DNA of 64,000 nt. Origin: JBBSBY01 sp038205805 (lineage in GTDB: Bacteria; Desulfobacterota; Desulfomonilia; Desulfomonilales; Desulfomonilaceae). The notes under the pieces were generated by a model. It searched no databases, was not told the origin of the DNA, and was given only the letters and a program-made list of their open reading frames with translations. The stretch spans positions 24,271-88,270 of the forward strand of contig JBBRBO010000005.1 in NCBI GenBank assembly GCA_038205805.1, read 5' to 3'. This document shows, one piece after another, positions 7,687 to 15,451 of this stretch; positions within the stretch are counted from its first letter, which is position 1, and every line of letters begins with the position of its first letter. The translations under genes were made by a program, and so were the position numbers.

Positions 7687-8373
7687 ATGAAAACTCCGAA
7701 ATATTCATCTGAAGATAGAAAAAGCCAAATTCTCGATGCGGCGCGCAGCCTTTTTGCCAAAGACGGCTACGCAGGTGTGACACTCGACGATATAGCGGGT
7801 CGAGTGGGAATTAGTAGACCGCGAGTTATCCAGCTCTTCGGGTCAAAACGCAACATCTACGAAGCCATAGCCGAAGTCGCTTACCAAGCTCATCCCATGG
7901 ACAAGGACCTTGTGGGACCAATGGAGCGAAAGGACGACCTCGAGACATTTCGCGCCTTTGCCGCACATATTCTCGAACACACCACCAACCGTGAGGACCG
8001 TGAAATCTTCAAGATCCTCATGTTCGCTCGACTCAAGGAAGACCGCTTCCATCATGTGCATTTCCACAAGAAGGACACGCTCATGATAAGCCGACTCACC
8101 GACTACGTGACGGAACGCATAGAGGCCGGCGCGTTCAAGGCCATGGACCCCCGCACGTTGATCTATTGCTATCAGGCTATGATTTCCAATCTCGCCATCT
8201 ACAAGAATGTCATGAAGAGAATGGATTTCGTAACCATCGAGGACCTTAGCCGCACATGCGCCGAGATCTTTCTCCAAGGCATACAAGCCCAGCCTGCCAA
8301 AATAAGCTCGAGAGCGGGTAAGGACACCTCCACACGATCCGAGGCAAGGGATGTCGAAACCCAGAATCGTTGA
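7687..8373 (+). CDS. TetR-family transcriptional regulator
   Basis: About 228 aa from the ATG at 7687. The N-terminal TetR helix-turn-helix is clear (ILDAARSLFAKDGYAGVTLDDIAGRVGISRPRVIQLFGSKRNIYEAI in pieces, residues about 13-60), followed by an all-helical ligand and dimer domain. The longer frame back to 7609 is unlikely because it would run through a promoter-like stretch (TATAAT near 7640, TTGACA near 7652). Its 3' end overlaps the cyclase gene by 23 bases, so the two are translationally linked, and the regulator may control the cyclase. The ligand is unknown. Confidence 0.85.
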   Translation: MKTPKYSSEDRKSQILDAARSLFAKDGYAGVTLDDIAGRVGISRPRVIQLFGSKRNIYEAIAEVAYQAHPMDKDLVGPMERKDDLETFRAFAAHILEHTTNREDREIFKILMFARLKEDRFHHVHFHKKDTLMISRLTDYVTERIEAGAFKAMDPRTLIYCYQAMISNLAIYKNVMKRMDFVTIEDLSRTCAEIFLQGIQAQPAKISSRAGKDTSTRSEARDVETQNR

Positions 8374-9154
8374 TCTTAGCGTCACGTTGGAGAGCGGGCT
8401 ACCCAGCGATCCTCCCATGATGATTCCATCTATAGAGTATGTGGATCACGCCCGCGGCGCCGCGCAAATGACGGCGTTCTTCCCAGGGATTACCAAGGAC
8501 AATCTCCCGGACGGCTTGGGCTGGGCCTTGGAAATGGTGCATGCGTGCACCCACAGCGGCACTCATCTTGACGCTCCGTACCATTATCACCCCACCATGG
8601 ACAAGGGGAAACCGGCCCTCACCATAGACGACATTCCCCTCGAGTGGTGCATGCAAGACGGCGTGCTCCTGGACTTCCGTCACATACCCGACGGCCGACA
8701 CATTACCGTAGGCGATCTCCGGGCGGAACTGGACCGCATCGAATACCGTATAAAGCCCCTGGACATAGTCCTCATCCGGACTGGAGCGGACCAGGCCTGG
8801 GGAACACCGGAATACCTCGTCAAAGGCGCCGGCATGAATCGCGAAGGAACGCTCTTCCTCGCAGAACAGGGCGTGAAGATCATGGGGATCGACGCCTGGA
8901 GCTGGGATCGCCCCCTGCCCTTCCAAGCCGAGGACTTCCAAGCCACGGGTGACGCCGGACTCGTTTGGGAAGCGCACTTCGCCGGCATCGACATAGGCTA
9001 CTGCCATATGGAAAAGATGACCAACTTCGGGGCCATCGGCCAACCCACAGGCTTCACCGTGTGCTGCTTCCCCATAAAGATCAAGAACGCAAGCGCAGCA
9101 TGGGTGCGTCCCGTGGCCGTCATTCATGGCGACAATGCGCTTTCAAAGAGATAA
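8351..9154 (+). CDS. Cyclase-family (KynB-like) metal-dependent hydrolase
   Basis: A 267-aa member of the cyclase/arylformamidase fold, typified by kynurenine formamidase and isatin hydrolase. The metal-binding signature HSGTHLDAPYHY is present (residues about 67-78), with the later conserved GIDAWSWDRP and the family C-terminal region. It presumably hydrolyses an amide, lactone or cyclic substrate in the cytoplasm; the substrate is not readable. The ATG lies inside the TetR gene. The last codons (NALSKR and TAA) are encoded by the left end of an R element, so the C-terminus has probably been replaced by element sequence. Confidence 0.85.
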   Translation: MSKPRIVDLSVTLESGLPSDPPMMIPSIEYVDHARGAAQMTAFFPGITKDNLPDGLGWALEMVHACTHSGTHLDAPYHYHPTMDKGKPALTIDDIPLEWCMQDGVLLDFRHIPDGRHITVGDLRAELDRIEYRIKPLDIVLIRTGADQAWGTPEYLVKGAGMNREGTLFLAEQGVKIMGIDAWSWDRPLPFQAEDFQATGDAGLVWEAHFAGIDIGYCHMEKMTNFGAIGQPTGFTVCCFPIKIKNASAAWVRPVAVIHGDNALSKR

Positions 9155-9248
9155 GATTAAGATTGGGGAGAACCTTCTTGAAAGAGGTTGGAAAAACCTA
9201 CTTTGCAAAAAAGCTCCGCCGATCTTACTTTTGTGAAAGCACATCGGT
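9132..9248 (+). repeat. R element copy 3, internally deleted
   Basis: The left end (AATGCGCTTTCAAAGAG) lies in the cyclase gene and supplies its stop. GATTGGGGAGAACCTTCTT then jumps directly to GAAAGAGGTTGGAAAAACC and the normal right half, ending ACATCGGTCC. The deletion joins at GAAAGA, which occurs at both sites in full-length copies. The left hairpin and the whole central hairpin are lost. Confidence 0.85.
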
Positions 9249-9814
9249 CCGACAAAGCGTTGTGGGAAAATCTACTCACAAAAGCCTTCCCCTATATTAC
9301 TCCTTTGAAAGAGAATTTACAGGAGAAGTCCCCGTTGGGACCGGCCCGCGCGGTTTCGAGTGACGGTGGGGTGGTGATCCGGAGAGGAAACAAGCTTGGC
9401 TTACGGATCAACCGGGCGCAGAACCCCCTTGAGCTTTCTCCATCCTTTCAAAAAATGTGAAGCCATTTTCGTAAGCATTCCGTTACGCGCGGTAAAAACA
9501 TCATACCTATCGGATATGTATGATGATAGCCTCACAGTAACCGAATGCTTCCACATGTTCTGAAATAAAGATTGCCTCGGCTCTACTTTCTATGGTATAC
9601 TAAAAGACTATCTTGTCAAGTCAAAAAAGTAAAATCCCTACTGGAGCCATTCAGCGCTCTTTCGACGCAACGTTCACGCTCCGCCCCGGAACCCCTACAG
9701 GATGCCTCCGGACGGCCACGCAGGAAAACGTGACACCCTTCAGGTATTGAGCGCTGCAAGCATCACCGGCGGCAGCCCGTTTGCGTCTCAGGGGGAAGCT
9801 TTCATCGACGCCCG
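9249..9814. other. Intergenic gap between convergent genes
   Basis: No credible gene. It holds a short R-like remnant (CCCCTATATTACTCCTTTGAAAG near 9288, in split form) and the palindrome described separately at 9499-9525. The rest is AT-rich around 9560-9640 with no recognisable structure. Confidence 0.5.
9499..9525. promoter_or_regulatory. 27-bp near-perfect palindrome
   Basis: CATCATACCTATC and GATATGTATGATG flank a single G, giving 13-base arms with one mismatch. There is no T-run on either side, so it looks like a dimeric protein-binding site rather than a terminator, although the nearest genes converge on it. Confidence 0.5.
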
Positions 9815-10807
9815 TTACGGGATGAGAGCCGCGCCGGCATCGAGATAGCTTGTCTTCATAAGTGTGAGGGCCTCGTTGGCTTGCCCGAGGGCGAACTGTT
9901 CCACTACGGTTCGTACGGGGATGGTCCCGACGATCATCAGGAGTTCCGATGCGTCTTGTCGAGTGGTGTTCGCCACGGAATTGATGCAACGTTCGTGGTA
10001 GAGCAAGTCGTAGGGCATCTCGGGGATGCGGGACATGGTGATGCCGGCCAAGGTCAAGACGCCCCCTTTGCTCAAGACCCGCAAGGCCTTGGGGATAAGC
10101 TCGCCGGCCGGGGCGAAGATGATGGAAGAATCCATTGGATGCGGCGGCGTACCGTCCGCGGTCCCAACCCAAACTGCGCCCAAGTCCTCGGCTAAATCGC
10201 GGTGCTTTCGGCTGCGGGTAAACACATGGACTCGGCAGCCCATGTTCACGGCGATCTGAATGACCAAGTGAGCGGAGTTCCCGAAACCATAGAGCCCCAG
10301 CGTGCCTCCCGGAGCGGCTTTACTCAGCTTGAGCGCTCGGTAGCCGATCACTCCACCGCACAGCAACGGCGTCGCCTCCGCATCGGAGAAATTGGGCGGT
10401 ATGGCGAAAGCGGACATCTCCTTGACGACCATGTATTCCGCAAATCCCCCGTCTCGATGCAAGCCGGTGAACTGCGCATCCGAACACAAATTTTCCCTGC
10501 CGCTCGTGCAATACCCGCATACGCCGCAACTGGAAGAGAACCACGTGACGCCCACGCGATCTCCGGCGGCAAAACAGCCCGACGCCGAAGGTGTAACCAC
10601 GGTCCCCACCACTTGATGACCCGGAATAAGGGGCAATTTCGGTAAGGTGAGATCCCCTTCGGCGATATGGAGATCCGTGTGGCAGATTCCGCACGCCCGC
10701 ACCTTGAGCAGCATCTCGTCCCCGGCTATGTTCGGAGTCGGTGTTTCTTCCAAGACGAGGGGGTTTTCTTCGATGGGACGTGTTTCTCGAACGACCATGG
10801 CCAACAT
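9815..10807 (-). CDS. Zinc-dependent alcohol dehydrogenase (MDR family)
   Basis: Cytoplasmic NAD(P)-dependent medium-chain dehydrogenase of about 330 aa. The catalytic zinc site is seen in CGICHTD and GHQVVG. The structural zinc site is intact as CGVCGYC...ENLC. The nucleotide-binding glycine motif reads GLYGFGNSAH. The sequence resembles the AdhP/AdhA-like group acting on primary alcohols and aldehydes. The ATG at 10807 has GGAGG five bases upstream and is preferred to the in-frame start at 10828. It appears monocistronic. The physiological substrate is not defined. Confidence 0.9.
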   Translation of the reverse strand: MLAMVVRETRPIEENPLVLEETPTPNIAGDEMLLKVRACGICHTDLHIAEGDLTLPKLPLIPGHQVVGTVVTPSASGCFAAGDRVGVTWFSSSCGVCGYCTSGRENLCSDAQFTGLHRDGGFAEYMVVKEMSAFAIPPNFSDAEATPLLCGGVIGYRALKLSKAAPGGTLGLYGFGNSAHLVIQIAVNMGCRVHVFTRSRKHRDLAEDLGAVWVGTADGTPPHPMDSSIIFAPAGELIPKALRVLSKGGVLTLAGITMSRIPEMPYDLLYHERCINSVANTTRQDASELLMIVGTIPVRTVVEQFALGQANEALTLMKTSYLDAGAALIP

Positions 10808-11040
10808 GGTGACCTCCGAGCCGAACAACGGGATGCAAGGGAGAACTATAGATTACGCCATAGTAGCCCTTGTAAGCAAGCCGATCGGTGGGGGAACACG
10901 CGGGTAGAAAAAAATTATTGAAAGAGGGATGACGGATATTATCGATTTCAAATAGCTAATAGTGATGAAGGTTGTTTTTCGTAAAGCAGATTTTTCAACC
11001 TCTTTGTATGAGACCTGTTCTATGACATAGGGGATGAACA

Positions 11041-11382
11041 TCAACCGAGCTGGGAAATGATCTCGTTGATCTGGGTCTCAAGTATGGGTAATTCATTCGT
11101 AATGATGTCCCAGATGATTTCCAAATCAATCCCGAAATACTCATGAATGAGAATATTGCGCAAAGCTGCCATTCCGTCCCAAGCCACCGCAGAAAAGCTT
11201 GTGCGCACTGCCTGAGGAACGTGTCTCGACGCTTCACCGATAATCTCAAGATTTCGAATCACTGCTTCCTGTGTGGTCAAGTCTCCGGCGAATTCATCAT
11301 ATAAGATTCCGGAGGTCAGGGTTTGTATGCGTTTCACCGAGCTTAACATATCTTCAAGGTAGAGCTTAGAATCCCTCGGCAT
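11041..11382 (-). CDS. hepT: HepT-like ribonuclease toxin (DUF86)
   Basis: About 113 aa, all helical, carrying the HEPN-type RX4HXY signature as RNILIHEY near residue 75. In known HepT/MntA modules this protein is an RNase toxin held inactive by oligo-AMPylation of the tyrosine by MntA. AAGGGA six bases before the ATG at 11382 supports that start over the Met at 11397. It overlaps the 3' end of mntA by 17 bases, the usual order (antitoxin first, toxin second). All motif residues are intact, so the module looks functional. Confidence 0.85.
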   Translation of the reverse strand: MPRDSKLYLEDMLSSVKRIQTLTSGILYDEFAGDLTTQEAVIRNLEIIGEASRHVPQAVRTSFSAVAWDGMAALRNILIHEYFGIDLEIIWDIITNELPILETQINEIISQLG

Positions 11383-11659
11383 AAACGGTCCCTTCAAATA
11401 TGGGCTTTCTTAGCCTCGGCTTCACGGCCTCTGCGATTACAAGATCACATGGACGTTCAAACAGCTTTTCGAGAAAAAACTTCAACCCCATGTAGTTGCG
11501 AAATGTTTTCTTTTCAAACTCCACAAGGAAGTCCATATCACTCGTTGCGCTTTGTTCACCGCGTGCGTACGAACCAAAGATACCTAAACGGCGAACGCCG
11601 AAGCCCTTGATGATTTCACGATTCTCTTCCAGTTTGTCTAAAATTTCGTCGCGGGTCAT
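11366..11659 (-). CDS. mntA: MntA-like minimal nucleotidyltransferase antitoxin
   Basis: About 97 aa, a single nucleotidyltransferase domain with GSYARG (residues 29-34) and the DMD metal-binding pair (41-43), i.e. the GSX10DXD motif of MntA-type AMP transferases. It is expected to AMPylate and silence the HepT partner encoded immediately downstream. The ATG at 11659 has GGAAGG upstream and removes a non-conserved N-terminal extension from the longer frame starting at 11707. Together the two genes form a compact toxin-antitoxin operon. Confidence 0.85.
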   Translation of the reverse strand: MTRDEILDKLEENREIIKGFGVRRLGIFGSYARGEQSATSDMDFLVEFEKKTFRNYMGLKFFLEKLFERPCDLVIAEAVKPRLRKPIFEGTVYAEGF

Positions 11660-11917
11660 GATCACGCCTTCCGTAATTTTTTCTCGGTTCAGGTAATCCC
11701 TTACCACGGCAATGTCATCCGAGTTAAGGCCATATAGTCCAAAATTACAAGCAGCCTTTGGACAAAACGGAGCTATTAGGGAAACGTAAATCTATGATGA
11801 CAGAATATTTTTCCGTAGTTCGCTCATAACGTCGGAGAGGATGTTGAAACGTGGAAAATCTCTTTGGGACAGCTTACCTACTCAATATAAGCCGTTTCCC
11901 GGCTGATAACCCATTCT

Positions 11918-13723
11918 CTACTTAACGATTTCCGTGGAAAGCGAACTCTTGTCCGAGAAATAGACCGTCGCGGTCAACGGCGCCTTTGGGTCGGAAAGCA
12001 GCCCGTTGTCCGCCGCATAGAGATAGATTGTCTTGCGGCCGGAAATGGGTAATTGCATGTGACCGGGTTTCTCGTTCATTAGTTTGTAAATTTTGGGATA
12101 GACCGCTACCCCCAGCAACATCACAGGCGCTTTGGGATCACTGGACCAGCGGACCTTTCCGTCACTGCCGCTGATTTCCACTTTGGTGACCTTTTTGTCC
12201 TCGACCTGAAGAAGTTTCAGGATAAAGGTGCCGTCCAGGTATCCGTCCTTGCCCGGTCGTGTGGACGTGTTCACCAGATCAGCGATAAATCCGCGGAATT
12301 CCGCCGTGATTACCCCTTTGGTCTTGAGCGTTTCGTCACCTGAAGGCGCAACGGTGGACGTGGAAGCCAAGGGTTTACGCACTCTTTGCTCGAAGGACAG
12401 GCCGTCCGAGAGATGGAGAATCACCCTGTACTTTTCGTGGGTATCGGAGATATTTCCTGGGTCAGCGGCGTAGATATAGAATTGCGCTCGCCCTTCGATG
12501 GGGATATTCACCGACCCGTCGGGTTTGTTCAACAGCGCGCTAGGCGCCGTCTGATACGCCACGGCCAGTCCCCATGCGCCGGGGGCCGCGCCCGTGGTTG
12601 CCCATCGCGCTCCGGAGCCGTCCGCCGCATTGATCTCAACACCCACAATCGAGGTGCGTGGAGCGATCTCCACATCCAGCCCGAACACCGTGTCTCGAAC
12701 ATTGTCGGGTTTCAAGCCGGTGTACTTACCCACCGCGTCGGTTCCCACAAACCCGAGCCATGTGGCCAAAAAATTCGCCTTTGTCACCCCCGGTTTGGCC
12801 GGTCCGGCGGCGTTTTGCACCGGAACCCACGCAATATCTCCATCGGAAAAGGTGACGGCTATGCGAAAATTCACCGTACCCGCTGCGACAATCCCCTTGT
12901 CGGCCACATACAGATTGAGGTTAACGCGCTCCTTCACCGGGATCGACACGCTGCCGTCTCGCTGGTTCAGGAGGCGTATGGGGTCGGACGTGAGCGCCAC
13001 ACCCAAGGCTCCGGTCTGCGAGCCCGGTATGGTGTCCCACAGTGAAGTCGTGCCGTCCATTCTGCGTATCTCGATTGCGGTCACGGTCTTGTCACGCGCC
13101 TCGACGGTGAGCTGAAACAGCCCATCAGGGACGTCATCGCCTCCTAAATTTTTATCGGGATTTACCGCATCGTATTGGGATATTCCCCTGTTGACCGCGG
13201 TCATCTTCACCGGCCCCGCGGCGCCGGATTGTTCCGGTAGGCCGTCGGGATTCTTCACCACCGGAAGCACAAAGGAGCGTCCACCGGCCACTACTTTCAT
13301 TGTGTAACTGCGATCCTGTGCTATAAAAGAACCGTCGTCGGTTGCGAAGAGCAATAACTCGCCGATGTCTTTTACGGGGATCTTGAGCGGACCGGCTTTA
13401 GGATTGAGGATAACCGCAGGGTTCTTCGAGGAGGCCACACCGAGATAGGATGCTCCGGGGCGAGCCGCGGTGCTCCAGGAACCCTTGGGAGTCGAGGTTA
13501 TGCTGATCTCCTGAATTACAAGCGTAGGACGATCTGCGATCTGCAAGGAAAACACGGCGTCGGGCTTACCGTCGGGCACAGCCCCGGCCGGCCCTACCCT
13601 ATCGTTTTTTTTCAGGCCAAAGAAATAGGCGTCGCCTATAGGGGCGGCCTGGGACCAAGCGAAATCCACAAAACCGGGACAGATCTCCGCCCATAAAACG
13701 GCGATTAGGAGAAAAAGCAGCAC
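11918..13723 (-). CDS. Exported protein of four similar ~130-residue domains
   Basis: About 601 aa, family not recognised. A hydrophobic N-terminus (LLFLLIAVLWA) followed by AWSQA suggests a signal peptide, so the protein is periplasmic or outer. The rest is four related modules, roughly residues 30-155, 170-300, 305-440 and 455-600. Each contains a D-G-D/K...F-L element, a V-x-x-(I/V)-E-I strand, LGVA (or LAVA), a LLN-x-x-x-G-x-x-x-(I/L)-(P)-(I/V) block, and an (L/I)Y(A/V)ADxG strand. The all-beta pattern suggests repeated immunoglobulin- or C2-like folds. The GTG at 13723 is uncertain because hydrophobic codons continue upstream in frame. Stands alone. Confidence 0.7.
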   Translation of the reverse strand: MLLFLLIAVLWAEICPGFVDFAWSQAAPIGDAYFFGLKKNDRVGPAGAVPDGKPDAVFSLQIADRPTLVIQEISITSTPKGSWSTAARPGASYLGVASSKNPAVILNPKAGPLKIPVKDIGELLLFATDDGSFIAQDRSYTMKVVAGGRSFVLPVVKNPDGLPEQSGAAGPVKMTAVNRGISQYDAVNPDKNLGGDDVPDGLFQLTVEARDKTVTAIEIRRMDGTTSLWDTIPGSQTGALGVALTSDPIRLLNQRDGSVSIPVKERVNLNLYVADKGIVAAGTVNFRIAVTFSDGDIAWVPVQNAAGPAKPGVTKANFLATWLGFVGTDAVGKYTGLKPDNVRDTVFGLDVEIAPRTSIVGVEINAADGSGARWATTGAAPGAWGLAVAYQTAPSALLNKPDGSVNIPIEGRAQFYIYAADPGNISDTHEKYRVILHLSDGLSFEQRVRKPLASTSTVAPSGDETLKTKGVITAEFRGFIADLVNTSTRPGKDGYLDGTFILKLLQVEDKKVTKVEISGSDGKVRWSSDPKAPVMLLGVAVYPKIYKLMNEKPGHMQLPISGRKTIYLYAADNGLLSDPKAPLTATVYFSDKSSLSTEIVK

Positions 13724-14267
13724 ATGTCCGCAAAGGCGCAGTAAGCGACACGTTCCCCTCCACCTGATTCGTGGGAATCGCCGGAAAAGCGTATGCGATG
13801 TGGCGGGACAAATCGGCTTAGGAATGTCGGCCTCCCTTAGGGGCTCCCGTTTTGCGTCAGGACTGAACAGAATGAGAATTGATTTCGGAGTGTGTCGAAG
13901 CGCGGGCGCAGGCCGGCGCTCCGGATCGAATCACACGAAAAACTACATACAATGCGGACTCTAGTTGACATTATTTCGCGCTGTCAATGAAAAAATGAGA
14001 CTATCCGTATTTCATAACAGTTACTTTTGCGATATTCGGGCGAAGCTGCTTGAGAGAAGGGATGGGTTCCGAACGCTTCTGCAAAATCGTTAAAATCGCT
14101 CAAAACTCCTTTTTTGAATAACACCGAAAATTTGGGCGAACAATGGACGGGCCGACAAGCTTCTAGGAAGAACTACTTACAACACTAAACGTTTCATAGG
14201 TTTTACTCGTTTGAATAGCGAACCGGCGCCACAATAGGTTACTAATTAAAAAGGAGTTACCCTCTTC
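13724..14267. other. Intergenic gap between divergent genes
   Basis: Shared upstream region of the four-domain exported protein and mtnP. A TTGACA occurs near 13967 in an AT-rich stretch and may belong to an mtnP promoter. A very diverged R-like trace (TTGAGAGAAGGGATGGGTTC near 14049) is possible. No gene is seen. Confidence 0.4.
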
Positions 14268-15050
14268 ATGAAGTTTGGAATAATCGGCGGATCGGGTTTT
14301 GACGGCCCGGATTTTCTCACGGATGTGAAACATAGTAAGGTAGGGACCCCGTATGGTCCACTTTCCCATGATCTGCTTTCCGGGAAGATCGGGGACATAG
14401 AGACGGTCCTGATGCTGCGACATGGCCAAGGTCATCGCATACGGCCCTCGAACGTAAATTACCGCGCGAATATTTGGGCGCTCAAGGAAGCCGGCGTCAC
14501 CCACGTGATCGCCACTACGGCATGCGGATCGCTCCGGGAGCGCATCGAACCCGGACACTTGGTGTTCCCGGACCAATTCATAGACCGCACGACGCATCGC
14601 AAAAGCACGTTCTTCGAAGGGGATCAAGTGGCGCATATCTCGGTGGCCGACCCCTTTTGCGAACCGCTACGCCGACTCTTAATCGAGTCCGCCGCGGCCA
14701 AAGGGATCACCTATCATCCCAATGGAGTGGTGGTGACCATCGAAGGGCCGCGCTTTTCCACCCGAGCCGAGAGCAACATGTTCCGGATCTGGGGAGGCGA
14801 CATCATCAACATGTCCACCGTGCCCGAGGCCGTTTTGGCCCGAGAGGCGGGACTGTGCTACGCCTTGATCGCAATGAGCACCGATTACGACTGCTGGCGG
14901 CACAGCGACGAACCGGTCACATGGGAGATGATCGTCTCAGTCATGAATAAAAACGTCGAGCATGTGCGTCAAATAATCATGGAGACTCTGCCGAAGATTG
15001 ATTTCGAGGATTGCGCCTGTCGCAGCGCCATCGACAACGCTATGGTGTAA
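14268..15050 (+). CDS. mtnP: S-methyl-5'-thioadenosine phosphorylase
   Basis: A 260-aa purine nucleoside phosphorylase of the MTAP family, which converts methylthioadenosine and phosphate to adenine plus methylthioribose-1-phosphate in the cytoplasm. Family signatures: IGGSGFDG at the N-terminus, LMLRHGQGHRIRPSNVNYRANI (in pieces), TTACGSLRERIEPGHLVFPDQFID, and TIEGPRFSTRAES with the substrate-binding INMSTVPE that follows. STDYDCW near the C-terminus fits MTAP rather than inosine phosphorylases. AAGGAG precedes the ATG. The next gene, adenine deaminase, would use the adenine released, so the pair forms a salvage route. Confidence 0.92.
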   Translation: MKFGIIGGSGFDGPDFLTDVKHSKVGTPYGPLSHDLLSGKIGDIETVLMLRHGQGHRIRPSNVNYRANIWALKEAGVTHVIATTACGSLRERIEPGHLVFPDQFIDRTTHRKSTFFEGDQVAHISVADPFCEPLRRLLIESAAAKGITYHPNGVVVTIEGPRFSTRAESNMFRIWGGDIINMSTVPEAVLAREAGLCYALIAMSTDYDCWRHSDEPVTWEMIVSVMNKNVEHVRQIIMETLPKIDFEDCACRSAIDNAMV

Positions 15051-15090
15051 AAAGGCGCTTGTGATCTCTTGTCAATGGACCGGCGCCCTG

Positions 15091-15315
15091 ATACCAATGC
15101 CTAATCAAAAAAGTAATATTGGGGAGAACCTTCTTGAAAGAAGGATTCTCCCCAAACCCCTCTCCAAGAACTTTTGCAATTACCGAAACCGGCTTTTCTC
15201 AAGGAGAAAATGCCGCTTTCGGAGATTATCACAAATTTTTTTAGAAAGAGGTTGGAAAAACCTACTTTGCAACAAAAGCTCCGCCGATCTTACTTTTTTG
15301 AAAGCACATAGATAT
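15091..15315 (+). repeat. R element copy 4, full length
   Basis: Runs from ATACCAATGCCTAATC to AAAGCACATAGATAT. It contains the left hairpin (GGAGAACCTTCTT...), CCCCAAACCCCTCTCCAAG, the central hairpin with arms CCGAAACCGGC and GCCGCTTTCGG around a TTTTCTC-AAG-GAGAAAA stem, and the right AGGTTGG-AAAAACCT hairpin. It lies between mtnP and ade, and otherwise the gap 15051-15451 is empty. Confidence 0.9.
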
Positions 15316-15451
15316 AAGTTCACCGGGCGGCATGTTTTGGTTTTGATGAATAGGAAGGCATGAGTATCCCGTTCGTTTTCAACAAACGCAGAGACGTATC
15401 AAATGTAGTAAACTTCAATTATGTATCCGCCGACCTCCTGAGGAGCCGCTT

